Assembly (NCBI RefSeq): GCF_030363035.1
Contig: NZ_JAUCMN010000003.1
Coordinates: 248,001 to 312,000 of the forward strand
Length of the DNA: 64,000 bases
From: Curtobacterium caseinilyticum
Lineage (GTDB): Bacteria > Actinomycetota > Actinomycetes > Actinomycetales > Microbacteriaceae
Direction of reading: 5' to 3'
Positions within the stretch are counted from its first letter, which is position 1. Each line of letters starts with the position of its first letter. Shown piece by piece: positions 16,311-24,943 of the stretch. The notes under the pieces are model-generated. The model was given only the letters and a program-made list of their open reading frames with translations, was not told the DNA's origin and made no database searches. A program made the position numbers and the translations under genes.

Positions 16311-18830
16311 ATGACCTCGCAGCACCCCGCACGACGGCGGCGCACCGCACGCACGGTGGGAGCCGCCAGCGCGGCCCTCGCCGCGATCGCCGCCACCACG
16401 ATGATCGGCTCCGTCCCCGCAGCCTCCGCCGACGAGGCCCCGTTGATCTCCTCGGGCACGACCACGTGGCAGTACCTCGAGGACGGCTCCGACCCCGCCG
16501 CCGGCCAGGCCGAGCGAACCGCCTGGACGACGGGCGCCCTGCCCGCCGGTGACTGGCGGTCCGGCACGGGCTCGTTCGGCGCGAAGAACGGTTCGGCCAC
16601 GGGCATGGGTGGCGGACACACGGTCGACACCCTGCTCGAGCAGTACCTCGCCGACGGCACGGACGTCCCCACGTACTTCTTCCGCACCTCGTTCGAGGCC
16701 GACGCGACCGACCTCGCCGCGTGGCGGTCGCTCACCGCGGACGTCACCTACGACGACGCCCTCGTCGTGTACGTCAACGGCCAGCGGGTCGCGGGCTTCG
16801 AGGACGCCGGCGTGACGCAGAACGTGCAGTACGCCGGCGACAACGGCGGTGACCCGGACGAGAGCACCTTCTCGATCGACGCGTCGGTGCTCCGCGAGGG
16901 CACCAACGAGGTGGCGGTCGCGCTGTACCAGGGCCGGTCGAACAGCTCCGACGTGTACTTCGACATGGAGTCGCTCGTGCCGGTCGCCGCCGACGTGCCC
17001 GCGAGGATCTCCGACGTCGTGATGACGATCGGTGCGGACGAGACCGCGCGCAACCTCGCCTGGTACTCCGACTCCACCGCCGCCGAGGTCGCCCAGGTGG
17101 TGCCGGCGTCGACCCTGGTGGGTGGCGCGTTCCCCGCGTCGGGCGTCACCGAGGTCGCGAGCACCTCGGGCACCGCGACCGACGGGCAGCAGTACCACCA
17201 CGCCACCCTGGCGGGCCTCGCCGCCTCGACCGACTACGCCTACCGCGTCGGCAGCGACACCGACGGTTGGAGCGCGGTCACGACGTTCCGCACCGGTGAC
17301 GGCGACGGCGACTACTCGTTCGTCTTCATCGGCGACGCGCAGATCGGCGCGTCCGGCGACGCGGCGTCGGACACGGCCGGCTGGCAGCGGACCCTCGACG
17401 TCGCCGAGCGTGCCTTCCCCGACTCGGAGATGGTCTTCTCGGCCGGCGACCAGGTGAACACCGCGTCGAACGAGGCGCAGTACGAGGGCTTCCTGTCACC
17501 CGAGCAGCTGCGTCGGGTGCCCCTCGTCACGAACATCGGCAACCACGACGTCGCGAGCCTGGCGTACGAGCAGCACTTCAACCTGCCGAACGTCAGTGCC
17601 GAGCACGGCAAGCCCGACGCGACCCGCGCCGGCGGCGACTACTGGTTCGTCTACGGCGACACGCTCTACATCTCCTTCAACTCGAACGACAAGGACGACG
17701 CCGGGCACGCCGAGTACGCGCGGGAGGTCCTGGCGGAGCACGGCGACGAGGCCCGCTGGAAGGTCGTCACGTTCCACCACTCGGTGTACAGCACGGCGTC
17801 GCACTCGAGCGATGCCGACATCGTGACCCGACGTGCCGACCTGCCGCCGGCGCTCAGCGCGCTCGACGTCGACCTGGTGCTCATGGGCCACGACCACGTG
17901 TACGTGCGCAGCTACCTGATGAGCGGCACGACACCCGTGGGGACCGGCACGCCGACGGAGACCGTGACGCCCTCGGGCGACGAGGTGCTCTACGTGACGG
18001 CGAACTCGTCGTCCGGCAGCAAGTACTACGACATCCAGCCGGGGCCGTTCGACTTCGCCGCGGTGCAGAACCAGGAGTACACGCCGAACTTCACGAACGT
18101 CGAGGTCTCGGGTGACGCGATCGCGATGACGACGTACCGGTCGGCGGACATGACCGTGGTCGACCGGGTGACCCTGCAGAAGCCGGCCGATCCGACGGAG
18201 CCCGGCACCGACCCGACGGACCCGGGCACCGACCCGACCGACCCGGGCACCGACCCCACCGACCCGGGCACCGACCCCACCGACCCGGGCACCGACCCGA
18301 CCGAGCCGACGGACCCGGGCACCGACCCGACCACCCCCGGCACGGACCCGACGGCACCGGCCGACCCGGGCAGCGCGCCGACCACGCCGGCTGACGACGA
18401 CCCCGTGGCCGCGGACCTCGACACGCTCACCGAGGCCACGCACACCCTCCGGGTCGACGACGTCGACGCGGAGGCGGGCACCGTCACGGTGGCCGTGCCC
18501 CGACAGCTCGCCGGTGCACCGCTCGACTGGTTCGTCCACTCGGACGCCGTGTACCTCGGCGACGACCCGAGCGACGACGACGGCGTCCTGACGCTGCAGC
18601 TGCCGGTCGACCTCGAGGCGGGGACCCACACCCTCGTCGCGCAGCGCGCCGACGGCTCGGTCGCGACCTGGGGCACCTTCGCCTTCGTCGTGGACCCGGC
18701 GACCGGGCAGCCGACCGGTGAGCTCGCGTTCACCGGTGCGGACGTCCTGCCGCTCGCCGCGGGCAGCGCGCTCGCGGTGGCCGCCGGTCTCGGCATCGCC
18801 CTGGCGGCACGTCGGCGCCGTCGCGTCTGA
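16311..18830 (+). CDS. Wall-anchored metallophosphoesterase (purple acid phosphatase-like) with LAFTG signal
   Basis: An 839-residue secreted protein. The order is: signal peptide to about residue 40 (ending ASA), an N-terminal beta domain, a purple-acid-phosphatase-type Fn3-like domain (about 235-330), a calcineurin-like phosphoesterase domain with GDAQ (about 341), GDQ (378), GNHD (410), HHS and GHDHV (526), then a PTDPGTD repeat stalk (about 627-680). A second beta domain follows. The C terminus has the sorting signal LAFTG (805-809), a hydrophobic segment and RRRRR. Sortase E-type enzymes of actinobacteria recognise LAXTG, so wall attachment is expected. Phosphate scavenging from organic esters is the likely role. 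Confidence 0.92.
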   Translation: MTSQHPARRRRTARTVGAASAALAAIAATTMIGSVPAASADEAPLISSGTTTWQYLEDGSDPAAGQAERTAWTTGALPAGDWRSGTGSFGAKNGSATGMGGGHTVDTLLEQYLADGTDVPTYFFRTSFEADATDLAAWRSLTADVTYDDALVVYVNGQRVAGFEDAGVTQNVQYAGDNGGDPDESTFSIDASVLREGTNEVAVALYQGRSNSSDVYFDMESLVPVAADVPARISDVVMTIGADETARNLAWYSDSTAAEVAQVVPASTLVGGAFPASGVTEVASTSGTATDGQQYHHATLAGLAASTDYAYRVGSDTDGWSAVTTFRTGDGDGDYSFVFIGDAQIGASGDAASDTAGWQRTLDVAERAFPDSEMVFSAGDQVNTASNEAQYEGFLSPEQLRRVPLVTNIGNHDVASLAYEQHFNLPNVSAEHGKPDATRAGGDYWFVYGDTLYISFNSNDKDDAGHAEYAREVLAEHGDEARWKVVTFHHSVYSTASHSSDADIVTRRADLPPALSALDVDLVLMGHDHVYVRSYLMSGTTPVGTGTPTETVTPSGDEVLYVTANSSSGSKYYDIQPGPFDFAAVQNQEYTPNFTNVEVSGDAIAMTTYRSADMTVVDRVTLQKPADPTEPGTDPTDPGTDPTDPGTDPTDPGTDPTDPGTDPTEPTDPGTDPTTPGTDPTAPADPGSAPTTPADDDPVAADLDTLTEATHTLRVDDVDAEAGTVTVAVPRQLAGAPLDWFVHSDAVYLGDDPSDDDGVLTLQLPVDLEAGTHTLVAQRADGSVATWGTFAFVVDPATGQPTGELAFTGADVLPLAAGSALAVAAGLGIALAARRRRRV
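18190..18357 (+). repeat. 21-bp coding repeats (PTDPGTD stalk)
   Basis: About seven tandem 21-bp units encode PTDPGTD with small variations (PTEPGTD, PTTPGTD). They form an extended proline-rich spacer that carries the phosphoesterase domain away from the anchoring region. Such arrays readily change copy number between strains. Confidence 0.9.
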
Positions 18831-18842
18831 CGCACCCCGGGA

Positions 18843-18888
18843 ACGGACGGGAGGCACGGTGCCAGCTGGCACCGTGCCTCCCGTCCGT
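18843..18888. terminator. Perfect 46-bp palindrome, bidirectional terminator-like (family copy 4)
   Basis: Exact 23-base arms, left arm ACGGACGGGAGGCACGGTGC, meet at CCAG/CTGG. It lies between the convergent ends 18830 and 18973 and has no T-tract. Its centre is identical to copies 3 and 9. Confidence 0.8.
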
Positions 18889-18972
18889 CGTGTGGTCCCG
18901 TGCGTGGCGAGGCGCTCTGCGCGGAGCGGATCGACCCGGGCGGACCGGGCCGCACCGCCTGCACGGGCGGCC

Positions 18973-21522
18973 TCAGCGCGGGATGACCGAGAAGAGGAAC
19001 CGCTTCCGGATCATGTACCAGACGAGCAGGATCAACACCGTGTGGGCGGCGAAGCCGATCCACCCGTTGAACCAGTCGACGCCCGGGATCGACGCGATCG
19101 CCAGCGCGAAGAACACCTGCCAGACGAAGACGTAGAGGCTCGCCTGACCGATCGGGATCCACAGCCAGCCGATCACCGCGGAGATCGGCTTCCAGAACAC
19201 GGTGAGGATCGCGTAGGAGACGATCGCGAAGAACGCGATGTCGATCAGCCGCCCCCACTGCAGGTCCACGCGCTGGTAGGCGGTGTTGTACAGCGAGTCG
19301 TACATCGACGCCGGGAACGGCACCGGGGTGAACCCGAAGTGGTCCCCCGCCCACACGTAGACCAGGAACAGCGCGTAGCCGCTGATGCCGATGCCGACCA
19401 GCACCTTGCCGAGCCGTCCGGTGAGCGCACCGATGACCTGTCGTCGGTAGGTGCCGAGCACGAGCCCGTGGGTGAACACGACCTGCCAGGTCAGGAGCGG
19501 GAACACCGACTCGAACTGCGAGTCGAGCGGCCGGAAGTCCGGGTTGAGCACCTGGAACGCGTAGAGCCCCCAGCTGACGAGCAGCAGCGCCCACCAGTAG
19601 CCGCGTCGGATCACCCACATGAAGACCGGGATGAACAGGCTCAGCACCACGAACAGGCCCATGATGTTGAACGGCCACGGGCCCATCTCGAGCAGCAGGA
19701 ACTGCCGGATCGCGAACCAGGGCGGCGGGTAGGCCAGCAGCTGCATCGCGTTCGGGTACAGGTCGTACACGCGCCCCTCGGCGCCCACACCCCCGGTCCC
19801 GGTCCCGCGGTCCGTGAAGGTCGTGATCGCGTCGGTGTTCAGGAACGGCACGAAGCTCATCGCGAAGACGACCAGGATCACCCCGAGGGTGACGAGGTAC
19901 TGCTTCCGCGCACGCTTCCACGCGCCCACCGCGGCGACCCACTCGCCGAACTTCTTGATGGCGAACGGGTACGTCATGCCGAGCACCATGCCGGACAGGA
20001 ACACGAACATCTCCGCGCCCGTGATCGCACCGGTGGCGTGCAGGGTGATGTACGAGTACGGGCCGCCGATCTCGATGTGGGTGATGACCACGGCCAGGAT
20101 GATGAACCCGCGGAACAGGTCGAGTCGCAGGTCGCGTCCCGGCTTGCCGTCGTCCGGGTAGCGCCAGCTCGGCAGGAGTCGACCGACCAGTCCGCTCAGC
20201 AGGAACGCGGCGGCGAGGCCGAAGGCGCACCAGACGATCCACGCCATCTGGTCGCCGCCGGTCTCGTACTCCTGGCTGATCGCCGCGGCGCCCTGCTCGG
20301 GCGTCACCCGCTCGGTGACCGGCCCGAACGCGAAGTGGTCGGACCGCTCGAGGTCGGTGCGGAACGACCCCGCGATGCCCGGGACGGCGGTGTCCCGCCA
20401 GTCGGCCACGCGGTTGCCGGCCTCGGGCTCGCGCCGGTTCGTCTCGAGGAAGGTGACCGCGCGGATCTCGGGTCGGTCCTGCACGGCGGCGATCACCTGC
20501 CGCCACCAGCCCTGCTTGACCGTCAGCTCGGCGGCACCGCGCAGCGTGTGGTCGTACAGCGCGCCGGTGTCGAGCACCATCGGACGGTCGTACGCCCGCG
20601 CGAACCGGGTGACGAAGGAGCCGCTGGTCTGGCGCTGCTCGTACCCCCAGGTCTCGTCGAAGCGGGCCTCGACCTCGCCGGACTCGGGCGCGTCGTTGCG
20701 GGTCAGCGGGACGTCGCGCCCGGCGGCCTCGGTCGCCTTCCCCTTGCCGAACGAGTACATCGACAGCCCGACCCAGTCGACGCTCGACGCACCGGGCCAG
20801 TACGGGCCGTAGGGGTCGTCCGCCGCGGTGAGCTGCCCGTCGCCGTTGGTGTCGGCCTTCGCGACGTCCGTGGCCGACAGGTCGCGCAGGCGCCCGGCGG
20901 ACTCGCCGAACGGGTACCCGGCACCGTACGACGGCGACCACACCATGGCGGCGCGCGAGTCGCCGTCGTGCACGACCCCGGCCAGCGTGCGGAAGGCCGA
21001 GACGTAGGCCGTCGGCTGCTGGCCCCACCGGACCCAGGTGCCGTTCATCTGCGGTGCGAAGCGCACGAGCACCTGGGTGTCGTACTGCTCGTGCACCTGC
21101 TCGAACAGACGGTTCGCCGCGCGGGCGTCCGCCCGGGTGAGCGACCGCAGCGACTGCGACGGTTCGAGGCTCACGGCGAGCACGGCCCCCTGGGCGGCAG
21201 CGGCACGGGTCGCGCGCAGGAACTCCTTGCGCGCGCTGCGGTCGAACGGGTACTCGATCTCGACGCCGTACACGGAGGGCACCGCGCCCAGCCGCCCGGC
21301 GTAGCCGTCGGGGGCGTCGGAGCCCCAGTCGAGGTCGGGACCGAACCACGCCCTGCCGTTCTCGGGAAGCAGACCGCCCGACGGCGAGGCGGTCGCGGTG
21401 GCGGACGGCGCCGGGGTCGCCGGTGGTGTCGCACCGACCGCGGACGCCGGCAGCGCACCCCCGAGCAGCAGCGTCCCCACGACCACGAGGAACGCGAGGA
21501 CCTTCGTCAGGGTGCCCCTCAC
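18973..21522 (-). CDS. GH26-like domain fused to OpgC-type membrane acyltransferase
   Basis: An 849-residue protein starting at a GTG that overlaps the stop codon of the ATPase gene. A signal-like segment (about 7-28) and Pro/Thr linker are followed by a GH26-like barrel (about 55-400). Where GH26 enzymes have the acid/base HEMNG, this protein reads FAPQMNG (Gln158). Where they have the nucleophile Glu (…ETG), it reads PMVLDTGA (Asp318). An EF-hand-like DTNGDGQLTAAD lies between. From about 455 an OpgC-type integral membrane acyltransferase begins with RLDLFRGFIILAVVITHIEI and has around ten membrane segments. It probably O-acylates or otherwise modifies a surface glycan made by the glycosyltransferase upstream. 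Confidence 0.88.
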   Translation of the reverse strand: MRGTLTKVLAFLVVVGTLLLGGALPASAVGATPPATPAPSATATASPSGGLLPENGRAWFGPDLDWGSDAPDGYAGRLGAVPSVYGVEIEYPFDRSARKEFLRATRAAAAQGAVLAVSLEPSQSLRSLTRADARAANRLFEQVHEQYDTQVLVRFAPQMNGTWVRWGQQPTAYVSAFRTLAGVVHDGDSRAAMVWSPSYGAGYPFGESAGRLRDLSATDVAKADTNGDGQLTAADDPYGPYWPGASSVDWVGLSMYSFGKGKATEAAGRDVPLTRNDAPESGEVEARFDETWGYEQRQTSGSFVTRFARAYDRPMVLDTGALYDHTLRGAAELTVKQGWWRQVIAAVQDRPEIRAVTFLETNRREPEAGNRVADWRDTAVPGIAGSFRTDLERSDHFAFGPVTERVTPEQGAAAISQEYETGGDQMAWIVWCAFGLAAAFLLSGLVGRLLPSWRYPDDGKPGRDLRLDLFRGFIILAVVITHIEIGGPYSYITLHATGAITGAEMFVFLSGMVLGMTYPFAIKKFGEWVAAVGAWKRARKQYLVTLGVILVVFAMSFVPFLNTDAITTFTDRGTGTGGVGAEGRVYDLYPNAMQLLAYPPPWFAIRQFLLLEMGPWPFNIMGLFVVLSLFIPVFMWVIRRGYWWALLLVSWGLYAFQVLNPDFRPLDSQFESVFPLLTWQVVFTHGLVLGTYRRQVIGALTGRLGKVLVGIGISGYALFLVYVWAGDHFGFTPVPFPASMYDSLYNTAYQRVDLQWGRLIDIAFFAIVSYAILTVFWKPISAVIGWLWIPIGQASLYVFVWQVFFALAIASIPGVDWFNGWIGFAAHTVLILLVWYMIRKRFLFSVIPR

Positions 21523-21932
21523 CGGCTGCACGCCAGCGTCCAGATGTTGTGCCCGCCGGTGTGCACGTGCTCGAGCCGGTCGAGCGCGGCGATCGCGAGC
21601 GCGAGTCCGCGACCGCTCTCCTCGTCGACGTCGGCCATCGTCACCGCGGACAGGTCGACGTCCGCCGGCAGCCCGTTGTCGGTGAGCACCGCGCGGACCT
21701 CGTCGTCGGTCAGGCAGAGCTCGACGGTGTACCGCCGACCGGCCCCCCGGTCGGCACGCCGGACGTGCTCGACGATGTTGGCGGCGACCTCGGCCAGCGC
21801 GGTCTCGAGCGAGAACCGGAGTCGGACGTCGTCCACACCGAGGGCGTCCCACCACGCACCGAAGCGGTCCTGGACCTCGTCGAGGGACTCCGTCACGGCG
21901 GGGACGTCGAACGTCACGTGGTGGTCGGTCAC
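21519..21932 (-). CDS. SpoIIAB/RsbW-like ATP-binding protein
   Basis: A 137-residue stand-alone HATPase_c domain. The N-box is ALAEVAANIVEHV, the next motif is DNGLPAD and the glycine-rich lid is SGRGLALAIAALD. Length and motifs match anti-sigma-factor serine kinases and phosphatase partners (RsbW/SpoIIAB/BtrW group), which act on STAS-domain or sigma partners. No sigma factor or STAS protein is encoded here. Both ends overlap neighbours by GTGA, so it is made in fixed ratio with the glycosyltransferase and the acyltransferase. That suggests it regulates surface-glycan synthesis directly; this is inference. Confidence 0.88.
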   Translation of the reverse strand: MTDHHVTFDVPAVTESLDEVQDRFGAWWDALGVDDVRLRFSLETALAEVAANIVEHVRRADRGAGRRYTVELCLTDDEVRAVLTDNGLPADVDLSAVTMADVDEESGRGLALAIAALDRLEHVHTGGHNIWTLACSR

Positions 21933-23956
21933 AGCGGGCCTCCTGCGGTCGAGGACACGTGCTCGGACTGCGCGGTGCCCGGTCCCGGTCCCCGGTAGAG
22001 CACCGCGCGGACCACGATGCTGAAGATGAACAGGTCGAAGACGACCCACGCGGTGTTCACGAGCGGCGCGATGCCGTCCGCCTGGCCGGTCGCGTAGCGG
22101 ATCGCGATCATCACGAGCGCGGCGACGAGGGCTCCCATCGCGTACAGCTGGGGCTTCACGAGGTCCCACCGCGGTCGCTGGTCGGACTCGTCCTTCACCT
22201 TCGGCGTGACCCGGAACCCCAGGGGCTTGCCGCGGAACACGTTCTCGAAGGCGCTCGTGACCGACTCGATCCACACCGGGAACAGCGCGAGCGAGTACTG
22301 CTGCCCACGCCACGTCGGTCTGCCCGCTGCCACCACCCAGAACAGGAGCTGGTTGAGCACCAGGAACGGGATCAGCCGGACGAAGAAGTCGACGCTGTAC
22401 GCCTGCACCGGCACCACGCCGAACGACAGGCAGAGCACCGGCGCCGCGATGTAGACGATCGCCGCGAAGCCGGACAGGTAGCTCCACATCGTCGAGAAGT
22501 ACATGAGGCGCTGGCCCCACGACAGGCCCTTCTGCACCAGCGGGTTCTCGCGGAAGAACACCTGCATGGTGCCCTGCGCCCACCGGAGTCGCTGCACGAG
22601 CATGGTCGGCAGGTCCTCGGGTGCCAGGCCCTTCGCCAGGATCTCGTCGTGGTAGGCGGACTTCCACCCGAGCCCGTGCAGGCGCATGGCGGTCGCCATG
22701 TCCTCGGTCACGGAGATCGTCGCGAGCGGCATGATGGGCTGCGCCTCGTCGTCGCGGTTGACGTCGAGCGCCCGCGCGAGCACCGCGATCGACTCGATGG
22801 CGGCGACCGGCGAGGCCTCCCGCCGCCCGAGCACGTCGAGCGCCGCGTCGTCGAGCCCGGCGAAGGTGTCCGCCTCGGTCGACATCGCCGCGAGCTCCTG
22901 CAGGTCGCGCCGCACCGACTCGAGGTCGGCGGCGGCGAACCGGTACGCGATCGCGTCGATCCCGCGCTGGAACGCGTACGTGACGTCGCCGAGCGGTTCG
23001 CCGCGGTCGATCTGCTCCCGAGCCTGGTCCACGACCTGCTCGGCACCGTCGAGGGCCTCGAGCACCCGCGGATCCGTCTCGGTCTCGCGGGCGCGGGCGA
23101 GCAGCTTGCGGGAGGTCTTGATGGTCCGTTCGACCGACTCCTCGACCTCGCGCACGTAGCGGGTGACGCCGAGCTGCATGAGCGCCTCACGACGCAGGAT
23201 CGCGTTCGACCCGCAGAAGAACGCCGCGTTCCAGCCGTCCTTCGACTGCTGGATCGGGCCGTAGAACAGCGGCGCCTGGCTGCCGAGCAGGTCGGCGTCG
23301 GGCACGTTCTCGAACCACTGCGGCGTCTGCACGAGCGCCATCCGCTCGTCCTTGAAGTAGCCGAGCGTGCGGTCGAGGATCGACGGCTCGGGCACCTGGT
23401 CGGCGTCGAGGATGAGCAGGAACTCGCCCTGCGTCGCGAGCAGCGCGTTGTTGAGGTTGCCGGCCTTGGCGTGGCGGGGACGGTCGACCCAGTCGGCACC
23501 GCGCGTGATCACGCCGATGCCGAGGGACTCGGCCGCGGCCCGCATCTCCGGCCGGTTGCCGTCGTCCAGGATCCACGTTGCGTGCGGGTGCGTGATGGCC
23601 TTCGCGGCGCGGGCGGTCCGCACGACCAGCTCGACGGGCTCGTTGTAGGTCGTGATGAAGACGTCGACGGTGACGTCCCCCGCCGGCTTGGTCGGCGGTT
23701 CTCCCCGTTCGCGGAGCCGCCAGGCCCCGAAGGCGAACAGCAGCGAGTCGATGACGCTGTAGGTCTCGGCGAGGACGAGCGGGACCGCGATCCACCACGA
23801 GTGCCAGTTCACCGACGCGGCCCACCGCCACACGATGTAGTTCACGCCCGCGATCGACGCGAGCAGCGCGACGGTGCGCACCGTCGCGAGCCGTCGGGGT
23901 GCGGTCCCGGTGGTGAGTCGGCGACGATCCTGACGGCTGACGTCGAGCGCGGTCAT
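21929..23956 (-). CDS. Cellulose synthase-like family 2 glycosyltransferase
   Basis: A 675-residue membrane glycosyltransferase. The processive GT2 motifs are all present: DDG (131-133) after TTYNE (102-106), DAD (184-186), TED (417-419) and QRLRW (455-459). Two N-terminal and about five C-terminal membrane segments frame the catalytic domain. In cellulose synthases about 15-20 residues separate the RREAL segment from TED; here about 155 do, because a charged, helical insertion fills residues 265-410. No PilZ domain follows GFRVTPK, so control by cyclic di-GMP is not expected. It heads the operon 23956-18973. The polymer is unknown. Confidence 0.92.
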   Translation of the reverse strand: MTALDVSRQDRRRLTTGTAPRRLATVRTVALLASIAGVNYIVWRWAASVNWHSWWIAVPLVLAETYSVIDSLLFAFGAWRLRERGEPPTKPAGDVTVDVFITTYNEPVELVVRTARAAKAITHPHATWILDDGNRPEMRAAAESLGIGVITRGADWVDRPRHAKAGNLNNALLATQGEFLLILDADQVPEPSILDRTLGYFKDERMALVQTPQWFENVPDADLLGSQAPLFYGPIQQSKDGWNAAFFCGSNAILRREALMQLGVTRYVREVEESVERTIKTSRKLLARARETETDPRVLEALDGAEQVVDQAREQIDRGEPLGDVTYAFQRGIDAIAYRFAAADLESVRRDLQELAAMSTEADTFAGLDDAALDVLGRREASPVAAIESIAVLARALDVNRDDEAQPIMPLATISVTEDMATAMRLHGLGWKSAYHDEILAKGLAPEDLPTMLVQRLRWAQGTMQVFFRENPLVQKGLSWGQRLMYFSTMWSYLSGFAAIVYIAAPVLCLSFGVVPVQAYSVDFFVRLIPFLVLNQLLFWVVAAGRPTWRGQQYSLALFPVWIESVTSAFENVFRGKPLGFRVTPKVKDESDQRPRWDLVKPQLYAMGALVAALVMIAIRYATGQADGIAPLVNTAWVVFDLFIFSIVVRAVLYRGPGPGTAQSEHVSSTAGGPL

Positions 23957-24039
23957 CGGCGTCCTTCCCTGCTGCAGCCGGACAGCGCTGGGTGAGTGCG
24001 CTGCGTACCAGCCTGTCTACCGCAGCGGATGCCCGCCTG

Positions 24040-24825
24040 TCAGCCCGCCGCCCCGATCCGGGTGCCGACAGCGCCCGTACCGGGCCGATCGAGCCCCAGG
24101 TCGTGCGCCAGGCGGACGACGACCTCGTCGAAGTACGCCGCGGGGTCGGTCACCGAGCCGACCGCGTGCCCGAAGAGCTCGAAGGACAGGACACCGAACA
24201 CCGTGGTCCACGCCATCAGCGTGCGGAGGACCACCTCGGGGGCCGGGTCGTCGTGGAAGCCGCGCGCCCGGGTGTAGGCGACCGCGTCGGCGACGGACGC
24301 GGCAGCCCCCGGGCGCGAGTCGACCGCCGGGCCGGTGCCGAGCCTCCAGTCCGGGGGCAGGTCCTCCGCGGCGACGTCCGCCCAGGCGTCGGTGACCACG
24401 CGGACGAGCACGTGGGTCGTGCGCGAGGCGGGCTCGATCGTGTCCTGCGGCGCGACGTACCCGGGCACGGGCGATCCGTAGAGCAGTGCGAAGTCCCCGG
24501 GGTGACCGACGGCCCAGTGCCGGACGGCGCGGCAGGCGGCGACCCAGCGGCCGACGTGGTCGGCGCGGTCGACGGGCGCCTCGGCCGTCTCGACCGCGGC
24601 GCCGAGCTCGTCGTAGTCGAGCACGAGGAGTGCCGTGAGCAGGTCGTCCCGGCTCGGGAAGTACCGGTAGACGGCGGAGGAGACCATGCCGACGTCGCGG
24701 GCGACCGCGCGCAGGCTGAGCTGCGCCGGGCCCTCGTCGGTGAGCCGCGCACGGGCCGCGGCCAGGATGCTCGCGTGCACCGCCTCGCGTGCCAGGGACC
24801 GTGCGGTCGGCGCCTTCTCCACCAT
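24040..24825 (-). CDS. TetR-family transcriptional regulator
   Basis: A 261-residue TetR repressor with the N-terminal HTH LSLRAVARDVGMVSSAVYRYFPSRDDL (given by its ends LSLRAV and SRDDL) and a TetR_C_13-like ligand domain (WVAACRAVRHWAVGHPGDFALLYG). The start at 24825 is chosen because the frame upstream only translates the operator repeats. It is divergent from the epimerase-like gene 24944 with two operator copies between, so it controls that gene and itself. Confidence 0.94.
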   Translation of the reverse strand: MVEKAPTARSLAREAVHASILAAARARLTDEGPAQLSLRAVARDVGMVSSAVYRYFPSRDDLLTALLVLDYDELGAAVETAEAPVDRADHVGRWVAACRAVRHWAVGHPGDFALLYGSPVPGYVAPQDTIEPASRTTHVLVRVVTDAWADVAAEDLPPDWRLGTGPAVDSRPGAAASVADAVAYTRARGFHDDPAPEVVLRTLMAWTTVFGVLSFELFGHAVGSVTDPAAYFDEVVVRLAHDLGLDRPGTGAVGTRIGAAG

Positions 24826-24860
24826 CCCTCCACCCTGCCATGCGAGAGCACTGCACGGAA

Positions 24861-24927
24861 ACGAGAGCACCGCTCTTGCAATCGTCCGACGCACCCGCGA
24901 TGATGAGCGCGAGAGCACCGCTCTCGC
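24861..24927. promoter_or_regulatory. Duplicated TetR operator
   Basis: CGAGAGC-ACC-GCTCTTG (24862-24878) and GCGAGAGC-ACC-GCTCTCGC (24909-24927) are two near-identical palindromes with a 3-bp centre, and a further half-site GCGAGAGCA sits at 24842. The second copy abuts the ribosome-binding site CAGGAGGA of the gene at 24944. They are almost certainly the binding sites of the adjacent TetR repressor. Confidence 0.85.
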
Positions 24928-24943
24928 AAACCCAGGAGGAACC

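Noticed and set aside
24686..24943. N-terminal extension of the epimerase-like gene through the operator region
   Set aside because: The extension would translate the TetR coding strand and operators antisense; the ATG at 24944 has an AGGAGG and begins the nucleotide-binding motif.
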